A stretch of DNA of 64,000 nucleotides. Source: Pseudactinotalea suaedae. GTDB taxonomy: Bacteria > Actinomycetota > Actinomycetes > Actinomycetales > Beutenbergiaceae. The stretch covers positions 62,001 through 126,000 of the forward strand of contig NZ_WNXY01000009.1 of the NCBI RefSeq assembly GCF_009733815.1, in the 5' to 3' direction. Shown here one piece after another: positions 1-7,530 of this stretch. Both the position numbers and the translations under genes were made by a program. The notes beneath the pieces were generated by a model. That model was not told the DNA's origin. It saw nothing but the letters and a program-made list of their open reading frames with translations, and ran no database searches. Every line of letters begins with the position of its first letter. Position 1 is the stretch's first letter.

Positions 1-711
1 GCCATGGCGCGGATAGAGACCACTCCGGAGTTCCACCTCGGCAGCTGGCTCAAGCAGGTCAGCCGGGTCGAGTGGGACGCTCTCGCGAGCTACAGCTCCA
101 CCAGGGCTGCGTCGATCTTCGAACGGATGGTGGCGGCCGACGTGGCGTACACGCCGACGCTCGCGGTGCATGCAGTCATCGACCACCCGGAGTCCGTCGA
201 CGCGGACGATCCGCGCATGGGCTACATGGTCCCCGGCACCCCCGAGTCCTGGGACTTCCTCCAGACCCAGATCTACTGCGGAGGTGGCCGATCGGAGGAA
301 GAGGTGGGCCGGCATCGCGCCCTGCACGGCTGGCGTCTCGCGACCGTGGCGGCGATGGACGAGGCCGGAGTGCGGCTGCTCGCCGGCACGGACTGCGTCG
401 GTCCCGGTCTGTTCCCCGGGTTCAGCCTGCATGTCGAGCTCGAGCTGCTGGTCGCGGCAGGCCTCACCCCGATGCGCGCTCTGCAGTGCGCCACCCTGGA
501 ACCGGCCAGGTTCCTGGGCCGCGAGCAGCTGGCCGGCACGGTCGAGCAGGGCCGCCTGGCCGATCTGGTGATCCTGGATGCCGACCCGCTGGACGACATC
601 CGGAACACCCGGTCGATCGACGCCGTGGTGGTCGACGGCCGTCACGTCGCTCAGCCCGAGCGGCAGGAGCTGCTGGCGGCCGCGCGCCGCATCGCCGGGG
701 GCGTGCAGTGA
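1..711 (+). CDS. Amidohydrolase family protein, C-terminal part (5' end outside window)
   Basis: This is the C-terminal part of a metal-dependent amidohydrolase of the imidazolonepropionase-like type. The reading frame is open to the window edge, and the first visible residues are already interior to the family fold, so the ATG at base 4 is probably not the true start. The signature LLAGTDCVGPGLFPG carries the late metal-binding aspartate, followed by the family pattern GLTPMRALQCATLEPARFLG. The end, GRLADLVILDADPLDDI, is the typical return to the small beta-sandwich domain. The next genes encode a nucleobase-type permease and an isochorismatase-like hydrolase, so the substrate may be a cyclic amide or ureide. 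That substrate is inference; the family assignment is firm. Confidence 0.85.
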   Translation, partial: AMARIETTPEFHLGSWLKQVSRVEWDALASYSSTRAASIFERMVAADVAYTPTLAVHAVIDHPESVDADDPRMGYMVPGTPESWDFLQTQIYCGGGRSEEEVGRHRALHGWRLATVAAMDEAGVRLLAGTDCVGPGLFPGFSLHVELELLVAAGLTPMRALQCATLEPARFLGREQLAGTVEQGRLADLVILDADPLDDIRNTRSIDAVVVDGRHVAQPERQELLAAARRIAGGVQ

Positions 712-766
712 GGCGTGAGAGGCGATGTTCCTCGCCAACGACGGCGGGGTGTGCCACGCTCCCGCC

Positions 767-2248
767 ATGACAGAGACGACGTCCGCACCCGAGGGCAGCA
801 CCGCGCTCGAGCAGGACACCCGTATCGAGACCACCGGCATCGAGATCGTCACGCCGGACAAACGGACCGCGAAGCCGCGCGACCTGTTCTGGCCCTGGTT
901 CGCCGCGAACATCTCGGTGTTCGGTGTCAGCTACGCCTCGTTCGTCTACGGGTTCGGCGTCAGCTTCGGCCAGGCGGCGATCGTCACCGTCATCGGGATC
1001 ACGCTGAGCTTCCTGGCGTGCGGCGTCATCGCGCTCGCCGGCAAGCGGGGCTCGGCGCCCACGATGATCCTCTCGCGCGCCTCGTTCGGCGTGGCGGGCC
1101 AGAAGGTCCCCGGCGTGTTCTCCTACCTGATCTCGATGGGGTGGGAGACCTTCCTCGCGATCATGGCGGTGCTCGCCACAGCAACGATCTTCACGCGCCT
1201 GGAGTGGGGCGGCGGCACCACCACCAAGGTCCTGGCCATGCTCGTGGTCGCCGCGTTGATCGTGGGCGCCTCGGTCGCCGGGTACCACCTGATCATGAAG
1301 CTGCAGTCGGTGCTCACCTGGGTCACCGGCGCGGTCACCCTCGCCTACATCGTGCTGACGGTCAGCGAGATCGACCTCGGTGCCGCCGCTGCCATCCCGG
1401 CCGGCTCGGGTCAGGCCATGGTGGGCGCGCTGGTCATGGTGCTCACCGGCTTCGGGCTCGGCTGGGTCAACATCGCCGCCGACTGGTCGCGCTACCAGCG
1501 CCGCGACGCCAACGGCGGTGCGATCGTCTTCTGGAACACCTTCGGCGGCGCGATCGCCCCGATCATGCTGGTGCTCTACGGGCTCGCGCTGATCGGCACC
1601 CGGCCCGACCTCATGGACGGCATCTCCGCCGACCCGATCGGAACCCTGGCCACGCTGCTTCCCACCTGGTTCCTGGTGCCGTTCCTGGTCGCGGCCGTGC
1701 TCGCCCTGGTCTCCGGTGCCGTGCTCGGCATCTACTCCTCGGGCCTGACGCTGCTGAGCCTCGGCCTGCGGGTCAAGCGCCCGGTCGCCGCAGCGATCGA
1801 CGGCGCCATCCTCACCGTCGGTGCCATCTGGGTGGTGTTCTTCGCGCAGGACTTCCTCGGCCCGTTCCAGTCGTTCCTCATCACGCTCGGCGTCCCGATC
1901 GCCGCGTGGGCGGGCATCGCGATGGCCGACACCCTGCTGCGCCGCCGCGACTACGACGACCAGGCGCTCTTCGACCCCCGCGGCCGCTACGGCAGCTGGA
2001 ACTGGACCTCGATCGCGCTGATGGCGGTCGCGTCGGTGATCGGGTGGGGCCTGGTGATCAACAACTTCGCCGACGCCGCGCCGTGGAACAACTGGCAGGG
2101 CTACCTCCTCGGCCCGCTGGGCCTGGGCGGTCGCGACGGCGACTGGGCCTGGGCGAACCTCGGTGTGCTGTTCGCGCTGCTCATCGGGCTCCTCGGCTAC
2201 CTCCTGCTGCAGCGTGGCGCGGTCCGCCGCCAGGAGACCGGCTCGTGA
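767..2248 (+). CDS. NCS1 family purine-cytosine permease-like transporter
   Basis: This is an integral membrane symporter of the NCS1 (cytosine/purine/hydantoin) family with about 12 hydrophobic segments over 493 residues. After a soluble N-terminal tail of about 35 residues, the first helix begins at DLFWPWFAANISVFGVSYAS. SAPTMILSRASFGVAGQ and GLGWVNIAADWSRYQRR match conserved regions of CodB-type permeases. An upstream in-frame ATG at 725 exists, but the ATG at 767 gives the usual family N terminus. The gene follows an amidohydrolase and overlaps the next gene by four bases (GTGA), so uptake and hydrolysis of a nucleobase-like or hydantoin-like compound are probably coupled. The precise substrate cannot be read from the sequence. 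Confidence 0.85.
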   Translation: MTETTSAPEGSTALEQDTRIETTGIEIVTPDKRTAKPRDLFWPWFAANISVFGVSYASFVYGFGVSFGQAAIVTVIGITLSFLACGVIALAGKRGSAPTMILSRASFGVAGQKVPGVFSYLISMGWETFLAIMAVLATATIFTRLEWGGGTTTKVLAMLVVAALIVGASVAGYHLIMKLQSVLTWVTGAVTLAYIVLTVSEIDLGAAAAIPAGSGQAMVGALVMVLTGFGLGWVNIAADWSRYQRRDANGGAIVFWNTFGGAIAPIMLVLYGLALIGTRPDLMDGISADPIGTLATLLPTWFLVPFLVAAVLALVSGAVLGIYSSGLTLLSLGLRVKRPVAAAIDGAILTVGAIWVVFFAQDFLGPFQSFLITLGVPIAAWAGIAMADTLLRRRDYDDQALFDPRGRYGSWNWTSIALMAVASVIGWGLVINNFADAAPWNNWQGYLLGPLGLGGRDGDWAWANLGVLFALLIGLLGYLLLQRGAVRRQETGS

Positions 2249-2775
2249 GCGAGGCCCCCTGGCTGGTGGTGATCGACCACCAGCGCGTCTTCGCCGACCC
2301 TGGCTCCGACTGGGGCTCGCCGATGTTCGCCGACACCGTTCCGGTAGTCGCTGAGCTCGCGCGTGAGCACGGTGACCGGGTGGTCCTGACGCGCTGGGTG
2401 CCGGCCACCGGCGCCGCCCGCATCGGGTCCTGGACCGACTACTTCGAGGCCTGGCCGTTCGCCGACAAGCCGGCCGACGACGCCTTGTTCGACCTCGTCG
2501 ACGAGGCGCGCGCGCTCGCCGCCCCGCACGTGCTCACCCGGCCGACCTTCGGCAAGTGGGGTCCCGAGCTCGAGGCGATCACCGGACCGGCCCCCACGAT
2601 CACCCTCGTCGGTGTCTCGACCGACTGCTGCGTCATCTCGACCGCTCTCGCGGCCGCGGACGGCGGCGCCCGGGTCCGGGTCGTCGCGGCCGGGTGCGCG
2701 GGGTCGAGCCTCGAGGCCCACGAGAGCGCCCTGTCCGTGATGCGGCTCTACGCGCCGCAGATCGAGGTGGTCTGA
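2245..2775 (+). CDS. Isochorismatase-like cysteine hydrolase
   Basis: This is a 176-residue cytoplasmic hydrolase of the isochorismatase/nicotinamidase fold. The catalytic triad is visible: Asp11 in VVIDHQ, Lys104 in TFGKWG and Cys129 in VSTDCCV, in the spacing normal for the family. It starts at a GTG overlapping the permease stop codon by four bases, so it is translationally coupled to the transporter. Members of the family hydrolyse amides (nicotinamide, N-carbamoyl compounds, biuret) or vinyl ethers. With an amidohydrolase and an NCS1 permease beside it, a late ureide or carbamoyl hydrolysis step is plausible, but that is inference. Confidence 0.85.
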   Translation: MSEAPWLVVIDHQRVFADPGSDWGSPMFADTVPVVAELAREHGDRVVLTRWVPATGAARIGSWTDYFEAWPFADKPADDALFDLVDEARALAAPHVLTRPTFGKWGPELEAITGPAPTITLVGVSTDCCVISTALAAADGGARVRVVAAGCAGSSLEAHESALSVMRLYAPQIEVV

Positions 2776-2895
2776 CGCGGCGACGCGTCGCTCTCCACGC
2801 ATCCGCCGGCGAGCGCCCGTCTGCCACCTGTCCGCGAGCACCCGCCTGCGAGCGCGCACCTGCGCCCGCGCGTGCGCTCGCACCTCCATGTCGGT

Positions 2896-2961
2896 GAGGT
2901 CGTACCGTTGGCTCGAGATCGCACCGCCAACGGTGCGATCTCGAGCCGGAGGTACGACCTC
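2896..2961. repeat. Long palindromic intergenic element, copy A
   Basis: Two arms pair around the loop CCAA: an outer 11-bp arm GAGGTCGTACC and an inner 17-bp arm GGCTCGAGATCGCACCG, separated by one 3-base internal mismatch. The inner word recurs in a second palindrome near 38.3 kb (copy B). The element lies between the isochorismatase-like gene and the SRPBCC gene, both on the plus strand. A run of GTGCC/GTGCT repeats follows it. It could act as a terminator, but there is no T tract and the recurrence suggests a dispersed palindromic repeat. Confidence 0.75.
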
Positions 2962-3015
2962 GTGCCGTGCCGTGCCGTGCCGTGCTGTGCTGTGCCGTGT
3001 GAGGGAGGAGCCGCC

Positions 3016-3492
3016 GTGCCCGTGGTGGAGTCGTCCGTGGTGGTGCCCGTCGACCCCGCGACCGCGTTCGCGGTCTCGCAGACCACCGGGCCCACGCGGC
3101 TGAGCTGGGACCCCTTCATCCGGCGTCAGCACTTCCTCGACGGGGCGACCGCGCCCGCGAAGGGCGTGCGCACCTTCACCCAGCACACCTCGGGGATGAC
3201 CATGGTGAGCGAGTACGTCTCGTACGCTCCGCCGTCGAACGTCGGCATGCGGATGGTGACCGGACCGTGGTTCTTCACCAACCTCGCAGGCGGCTGGCGC
3301 TTCAAGGCCACCGACGGCGGCACGCAGGCCACCTGGAAGTACAGCTTCGGGTGCCGGCCCGCGTGGCTCGCACCGCTGGCCGAACGGATCGGGACCTGGC
3401 TGCTGCAGCGCGACATCGACCGCAGAATCGCCGGGTTCGCGCGCGGCTGCGCCGACCCCCGCGTGCTGGCCGCCGTGCGACCGACCGCATGA
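3016..3492 (+). CDS. SRPBCC family protein
   Basis: This is a 158-residue protein with the START/Bet v 1-like (SRPBCC) ligand-pocket fold. The N terminus VVVPVDPATAFAVSQT is the typical first strand and helix. A central TFTQHTSGMTMVSEYVSY strand region and a C-terminal long helix (LAERIGTWLLQRDIDRRIAGF) complete the pattern. A GTG start is chosen because GGGAGGAG lies about five bases upstream; the reading frame also runs further back, through the palindrome, without good coding character. The stop overlaps the start of the downstream EamA exporter (ATGA), so the two are co-translated. The ligand or substrate is unknown. Confidence 0.8.
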   Translation: MPVVESSVVVPVDPATAFAVSQTTGPTRLSWDPFIRRQHFLDGATAPAKGVRTFTQHTSGMTMVSEYVSYAPPSNVGMRMVTGPWFFTNLAGGWRFKATDGGTQATWKYSFGCRPAWLAPLAERIGTWLLQRDIDRRIAGFARGCADPRVLAAVRPTA

Positions 3493-4445
3493 GGCAGCGC
3501 AGCACCGGCGCCGGCATGGCGCTCGCACTCGTCTCCGCGCTCGCCTTCGGCACCTCGGGAGCGATCGCGAAAGGCCTGCTCGACGCCGGCTGGTCACCCG
3601 CAGCAGCCGTCACGGCCCGCGCCGCGATCGCCGCCGTGCTGCTGGCGGTGCCGGCGAGCATCGCGATGCGGGGTCGCTGGCGGCTGCTGCTGACGGGCTG
3701 GCGCACGGTGCTGCTGTTCGGCGTGATGGCCGTCGGCGTCACCCAGCTGGCGTACTTCCAGGCCGTGCAGCACGTCTCGGTGGGCGTGGCACTGCTGCTG
3801 GAGTACCTGGGCGTGCTGCTGGTGGTGCTCTGGCTGTGGTTGCGGCACGGGCAGCGACCGCGGCCGCTCAGCATCGCCGGCGGGGTGGTCGCGCTCGTGG
3901 GCCTGGTGGGGGTGCTGGACGTCGCCAGCGGTGCGAGCGTCAACCCGCTCGGGGTGGTCTGGGGGCTGATCGCGGCGGTCGGGCTGGCGACCTACTTCGT
4001 GACCTCGGCCGACGCCCGCACCCCGATCCCTCCCGTGGCGCTCGCCGCGGCCGGGCTCCTGACCGGGGCCGTGACGCTCGGGCTGGTGGGCGCGATCGGC
4101 ATCCTGCCGATGCGGTTCACCGCGGCGGACGTCACGCTCGCCGGGCAGTCGCTGCCGTGGTGGGTGCTGGTCGGCGCACTGGGGCTGATCTCGACGGCGA
4201 TCGCGTACAGCTCCGGCGTCGGCGCCGCGCGTGTGCTCGGCTCCAAGGTCGCCTCGTTCGTGGGCCTCACCGAGGTGCTGTTCGCCGTGCTCATCGCCTG
4301 GGCGCTCCTCGGCCAGCTGCCCCGCCCGATCCAGCTGGTCGGCGGCGTGCTCATCCTCGCCGGCGTGATCGCCGTCAAGGCCGACGAACGGTCCGGCGTC
4401 AGCGACGTCGGCGTCGAGCCCGAGCCCGCCATCCCCGACTCCTGA
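3489..4445 (+). CDS. EamA/DMT family transporter (RhaT-like)
   Basis: This is a 318-residue inner-membrane transporter of the drug/metabolite superfamily with ten predicted helices arranged as two EamA repeats (about residues 8-140 and 150-300). SALAFGTSGAIAKGLLDAGW opens the first repeat. The second half ends in VGLTEVLFAVLIAWALLGQ followed by GGVLILAGVIAV, a hallmark of the family. The start codon overlaps the stop of the SRPBCC gene. Family members export amino acids, metabolites or drugs; nothing here fixes the substrate. A triplicated repeat follows the gene. Confidence 0.88.
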   Translation: MRQRSTGAGMALALVSALAFGTSGAIAKGLLDAGWSPAAAVTARAAIAAVLLAVPASIAMRGRWRLLLTGWRTVLLFGVMAVGVTQLAYFQAVQHVSVGVALLLEYLGVLLVVLWLWLRHGQRPRPLSIAGGVVALVGLVGVLDVASGASVNPLGVVWGLIAAVGLATYFVTSADARTPIPPVALAAAGLLTGAVTLGLVGAIGILPMRFTAADVTLAGQSLPWWVLVGALGLISTAIAYSSGVGAARVLGSKVASFVGLTEVLFAVLIAWALLGQLPRPIQLVGGVLILAGVIAVKADERSGVSDVGVEPEPAIPDS

Positions 4446-4450
4446 ACCGC

Positions 4451-4520
4451 TTTCAACGCACTTCCGCCCCCGCAGAGGTTTCAACGCACTTCTGCGCCTC
4501 CAGGGGTTTCAACGCACTTC
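4451..4520 (+). repeat. Three 14-base words (TTTCAACGCACTTC) at exact 28-base spacing
   Basis: Identical 14-base words begin at 4451, 4479 and 4507. The 14-base intervals between them are related but not identical (CGCCCCCGCAGAGG and TGCGCCTCCAGGGG), so this is a diverged 28-bp tandem repeat and not a CRISPR array. It lies just after the EamA stop codon and ahead of the ArsR promoter. Function is unknown. Confidence 0.8.
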
Positions 4521-4530
4521 TGGCACGCGC

Positions 4531-4583
4531 TTGACTGCGAGCCCCTCATGTGTAAGCATCCTCTTACGTAAGATCTTGCTTAC
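4531..4583 (+). promoter_or_regulatory. ArsR operon promoter with two adjacent 16-bp operators
   Basis: A -35-like TTGACT at 4531 is followed after 16 bases by TAAGCA at 4553. Two abutting 16-bp sites, GTAAGCATCCTCTTAC (4552-4567) and GTAAGATCTTGCTTAC (4568-4583), each have the form GTAAG-N6-CTTAC and overlap the -10 and presumed start site. Their position directly before an ArsR-family gene fits autorepression. The family commonly binds such dyads, but the assignment here is inference from position and symmetry. Confidence 0.7.
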
Positions 4584-4596
4584 CTAGGAGGAACGG

Positions 4597-4944
4597 ATGC
4601 CGGTCACGACCGATGGTTTGAGCCGGATCTTCGCGGCGCTCGCGGACCCGACGCGGCGGGACATCCTCAGCCGTCTGGAGACCGGTCCGCTCTCGGTGAC
4701 CGAGCTCGCCGCGCCGTACTCGATGAGTCGGCCGGCGGTCTCGCAGCACGTGACGGTGCTCGAGGAGGCCGGCCTCATCACGCGGTCGGCGGCCGCGCAG
4801 TACCGCCCCTGCCACCTGCGGCCGGAGGGCATGGACGAGGCGTCGGCATGGATCGCGCAGCACAGCGCCGCCTGGGAGCGACGGTTCGAGAAGTTGGACC
4901 AGCACCTGCGCCGGACGGCGCCGGACGAGGAGAGGAACGCATGA
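4597..4944 (+). CDS. ArsR family winged-helix transcriptional regulator
   Basis: This is a 115-residue regulator with the ArsR winged helix: ALADPTRRDILSRL, LSVTELAAPYSMSRPAVSQHVTVLEEAGLI (recognition helix around SRPAVSQH), then a basic wing. No Cys pair or other metal site is present. It therefore belongs to the metal-independent subgroup often paired with AHSA1/SRPBCC genes. A strong ribosome site TAGGAGG precedes the ATG by six bases. It overlaps the AHSA1-domain gene by four bases, and two dyads in the promoter suggest it represses its own operon. The inducer is unknown. Confidence 0.9.
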   Translation: MPVTTDGLSRIFAALADPTRRDILSRLETGPLSVTELAAPYSMSRPAVSQHVTVLEEAGLITRSAAAQYRPCHLRPEGMDEASAWIAQHSAAWERRFEKLDQHLRRTAPDEERNA

Positions 4945-5378
4945 CCAGCAAGGAGTTCACCATCGTGCGCGAGTTCGACGCCACCCCGGACCGGATCTGG
5001 TCCGCGTGGGTCGAACCGGACCAGATGGCCCACTGGCTGCCCGACGGCGTCAGCACCCCGCGCGAGAGCATCTCCGTGGACCTGCGCGTGGGCGGCAGGT
5101 ACGCGTACACGATGATCAACGACGAGACCGGCGCTACCTACCCCACCGGTGGCGAGTACATCGAGCTGGAGGCGCCCCACCGGCTGGTGATGTCCTGGGG
5201 CCACCCCACCGACAGCATCGAGGACGCGATGCAGATCACCGTCGACCTTGAGCCGGTCGGCGGCCGCACCCGCATGACGTTCACGCTGCAGGGGGTCGAG
5301 GGCGCGCCCGGCGACGGCTTCATCTACGACGGCTGGGACGAGGCCCTCGCGAGCCTCAGCCGATGGGTGGCGGCATGA
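4941..5378 (+). CDS. AHSA1-type SRPBCC domain protein
   Basis: This is a 145-residue single-domain protein of the activator-of-Hsp90-ATPase-like SRPBCC family. Typical family motifs are visible: FDATPDRIWSAWVEPDQMAHWL at the N terminus, VDLRVGGRYAYTM in the middle and GWDEALASLSRW in the closing helix. Genes of this family are very often co-transcribed with an ArsR regulator, exactly as here, with ATGA overlaps on both sides. The pocket presumably binds a small hydrophobic ligand; no enzymatic role is established for this subgroup. Confidence 0.88.
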   Translation: MTSKEFTIVREFDATPDRIWSAWVEPDQMAHWLPDGVSTPRESISVDLRVGGRYAYTMINDETGATYPTGGEYIELEAPHRLVMSWGHPTDSIEDAMQITVDLEPVGGRTRMTFTLQGVEGAPGDGFIYDGWDEALASLSRWVAA

Positions 5379-5869
5379 CCGGGGACGAGGTGCGCCGGCT
5401 ACTCAACGAGGACCCGCTCGCGCAGCAGCTGCTCGCCGCCCCGATCCCCGCGCGGCTGGCATACGTCGCCACCGACGGCACGCCCCGCGCGATACCGATC
5501 GGCTACCACTTCGACGGCACCGCTTTCGTGATGGCCACCTCCGAGGGCGCACCCAAGATCGCCGCACTCCAGCAGAACCCGGCGGTGGCGCTGACCATCG
5601 ACACCGACACCCACCCGCCGCTGATCCTGCTGGTGCGCGGCACGGTCGAGGTCGAGATGGTCGACGGCGTGGTCCCCGAGTACCTGGAAGGTGCTCGCCG
5701 CACGTTGGGCGACGACGCGCTCCCGGCCTTTCGAGAGGAGGTCACCGCCCTCTACGACCGGATGGCCAAGATCACCCTCACGCCGACGTGGGCGCGTGTG
5801 TACGACTTCGAGACCCGGATCCCGGACAACCTCGTGCGGCTCATGCGCGAGAAGGGCCTCATGAGCTGA
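5375..5869 (+). CDS. Pyridoxamine 5'-phosphate oxidase-like flavin/F420-binding protein
   Basis: This 164-residue protein has the split beta-barrel fold shared by PNPOx-like flavin- and F420-dependent enzymes. ARLAYVATDGTPRAIPIGYHFDGTAFVMATS followed by APKIAALQQNPAVALTID matches the barrel core used for cofactor binding. The ATG at 5375 overlaps the preceding stop (ATGA), as elsewhere in this operon; an ATG four codons earlier is possible. It is the third gene of the ArsR operon. The substrate, and whether it uses FMN or F420, cannot be told by inspection. Confidence 0.8.
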   Translation: MTGDEVRRLLNEDPLAQQLLAAPIPARLAYVATDGTPRAIPIGYHFDGTAFVMATSEGAPKIAALQQNPAVALTIDTDTHPPLILLVRGTVEVEMVDGVVPEYLEGARRTLGDDALPAFREEVTALYDRMAKITLTPTWARVYDFETRIPDNLVRLMREKGLMS

Positions 5870-5873
5870 GCGT

Positions 5874-6899
5874 CTACGCCAGCGCCTCGCGCACGAGCGG
5901 CGCGACCTCGGTCCCGTACAGCTCGATGCACGAGGTGGTCAGGTGGTGCGGGAGGGTCCCCGCGCTGTACTTGAGGTCGAACCGGGACAGCCCCAACGCC
6001 GTCGCCGTGCGCACGATCTTGGCGGCGACGGTGCGGGGCGACCCGACGAACAAGGCACCCTCGGGACCGGCCTCGGCCTCGAACCGCGAGCGCGTGAGCG
6101 GCGGCCAGCCGCGCTCCCGGCCGATGCGACCCAGCATCGTCGCGTAGTGCGGGAAGTACTCCTCGCGCGCCTGCTCGTCGGTGGCCGCCACGTAGCCGGG
6201 CGCGTGCACGCCCACGGGCAGCATCGGGCGGCCGTGCTGGGCGAGGGCGTCGCCGAACAGCTCGACGAACGGCGCGAACCGCACCGGGTCACCCCCGATG
6301 ATCGCGAGCATCAGCGGCAACCCGTAGCTGGCCGCACGGATGACTGACTCGGGGCTGCCGCCCACGCCGATCCAGGTGCGCAGGGAGCCGCTCGCCGTCG
6401 GCGGGTAGACGGTCACGCCCTCCAGCGGCGGCCGGGTCGGCCCGGACCAGCTGATCGGGCCGCCCTGCAGCAGCGCGGCGAACAGGTCCAGCTTGGAGCT
6501 GAACAGCACCTCGTAGTCGGCGAGGTCGAGCCCGAACAGCGGGAACGACTCGGTGAACGAGCCCCGGCCCAGGGTGACCTCCGCGCGGCCGTTCGAGACC
6601 GCGTCCAGGGTGGAGAAGCGCTGGAACACCCGGATCGGGTCGTCGGAGGACAGCACGGTCACCGAGGAGCCGAGCCGGATCCGCTCGGTGCGCGCTGCGA
6701 CCGCCGTCAGCACCACGTCCGGTGCTGACACGGCGAAGTCGTCCCGGTGGTGCTCGCCCACCCCGAAGAAGTCGAGCCCCACCTCCTCCGCGAGGACGCC
6801 CTCCTCGACGACGTCCCTGATCACCTGGTGGTGCGGGACCGGTCGACCGTCCTGGTCGACCGTGACATCTCCGAACGTGTCCACACCGAGCTCGATCAC
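5874..6899 (-). CDS. LLM class flavin-dependent oxidoreductase
   Basis: This is a 341-residue luciferase-like TIM-barrel monooxygenase or oxidoreductase. The N terminus MIELGVDTFGD, the strand GLDFFGVGEHHRDDF and the segment RIRLGSSVTVLSSDDPIRVFQRFSTLD are standard for the bacterial luciferase-like group. ALFVGSPRTVAAKI near the C terminus is also typical. It is convergent with the PNPOx-like gene only four bases away. The GTG start lies six bases after a TACGCT -10 box (6906-6911, minus strand), so the transcript is probably leaderless. The substrate is unknown. Confidence 0.88.
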   Translation of the reverse strand: MIELGVDTFGDVTVDQDGRPVPHHQVIRDVVEEGVLAEEVGLDFFGVGEHHRDDFAVSAPDVVLTAVAARTERIRLGSSVTVLSSDDPIRVFQRFSTLDAVSNGRAEVTLGRGSFTESFPLFGLDLADYEVLFSSKLDLFAALLQGGPISWSGPTRPPLEGVTVYPPTASGSLRTWIGVGGSPESVIRAASYGLPLMLAIIGGDPVRFAPFVELFGDALAQHGRPMLPVGVHAPGYVAATDEQAREEYFPHYATMLGRIGRERGWPPLTRSRFEAEAGPEGALFVGSPRTVAAKIVRTATALGLSRFDLKYSAGTLPHHLTTSCIELYGTEVAPLVREALA

Positions 6900-6960
6900 C
6901 GGACCAGCGTAGGCACCTCTGCCCTGTCGTGCCGAGGCAGCGGATCCCTACGCTCGCCCC

Positions 6961-7422
6961 ATGACCACACCCGCACCAGCAGACCTTCCCGGATGGCACC
7001 CGTACACCTTCGCCGAGGAGCCGGCGCCGACGGCCGAGATGATGCCGACCTGGCCCCGACTGCACGGGCCCTACCCGCTGCTGCACGGCTTCTCACGGTT
7101 CGGCCACGTCTTCCTCTCCGACGAGGACCAGCAGCAGTTCTGCGCCGTCTACCCGCTGGAGGGCGGCAGCAAGGCCTACCCGGCCGCCTCGCTCACCGAG
7201 TTCCGCCGTACCGTGACCGACGACCCCGGCTTCCAGAGCTGGATCTTCCCGCCCAGCCTGGTGCGCTCGGTCGTCGAGCGGCTCGGTCCGATCGGCCCCG
7301 AAGAGGTGTACATGCCCGTCCCCTATCCGATGCTCGGCGGCAGCGGCGCGCCCGAGACCTACAGCAAGGGTGACGTGTGGGTCTTCCTCGAGATCGTCGG
7401 AGAGCTCTGGCAACGAGCCTGA
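6961..7422 (+). CDS. Small protein with T6SS Tdi1 immunity / DUF1851-like C terminus
   Basis: This is a 153-residue soluble protein without signal peptide. The pattern SRFGHVFLSDEDQQQFCAVYPLEGG, then an alpha region, and a closing GAPETYSKGDVWVFLEIVGELWQR resembles the DUF1851/Tdi1-C family. That family includes immunity proteins for DNase-type toxins but also many stand-alone proteins. A TACGCT -10 box six bases before the ATG indicates leaderless expression. No toxin gene lies beside it in this window, so a defence role is speculative. Confidence 0.55.
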   Translation: MTTPAPADLPGWHPYTFAEEPAPTAEMMPTWPRLHGPYPLLHGFSRFGHVFLSDEDQQQFCAVYPLEGGSKAYPAASLTEFRRTVTDDPGFQSWIFPPSLVRSVVERLGPIGPEEVYMPVPYPMLGGSGAPETYSKGDVWVFLEIVGELWQRA

Positions 7423-7530
7423 CCACCAGGCGGTCACTGCAGTACCGCGCCTCAGACACCCGGCACCCCACCCCTCGACAGCGCTCCTAGACTCGGCGCC
7501 AGGGACACCGTCGTGCGAAGGAGCGAGGCT

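Noticed and set aside
2872-3015. Longer N terminus for the SRPBCC protein
   Set aside because: The extension runs through the palindrome and the GTGCC repeats; the GTG after GGGAGGAG is better supported.
4451-4520. CRISPR-like direct repeats
   Set aside because: Only three 14-base words with 14-base, mutually similar intervals and no cas genes nearby.
6961-7422. Complete toxin-immunity pair
   Set aside because: No toxin-like gene is adjacent on either side.
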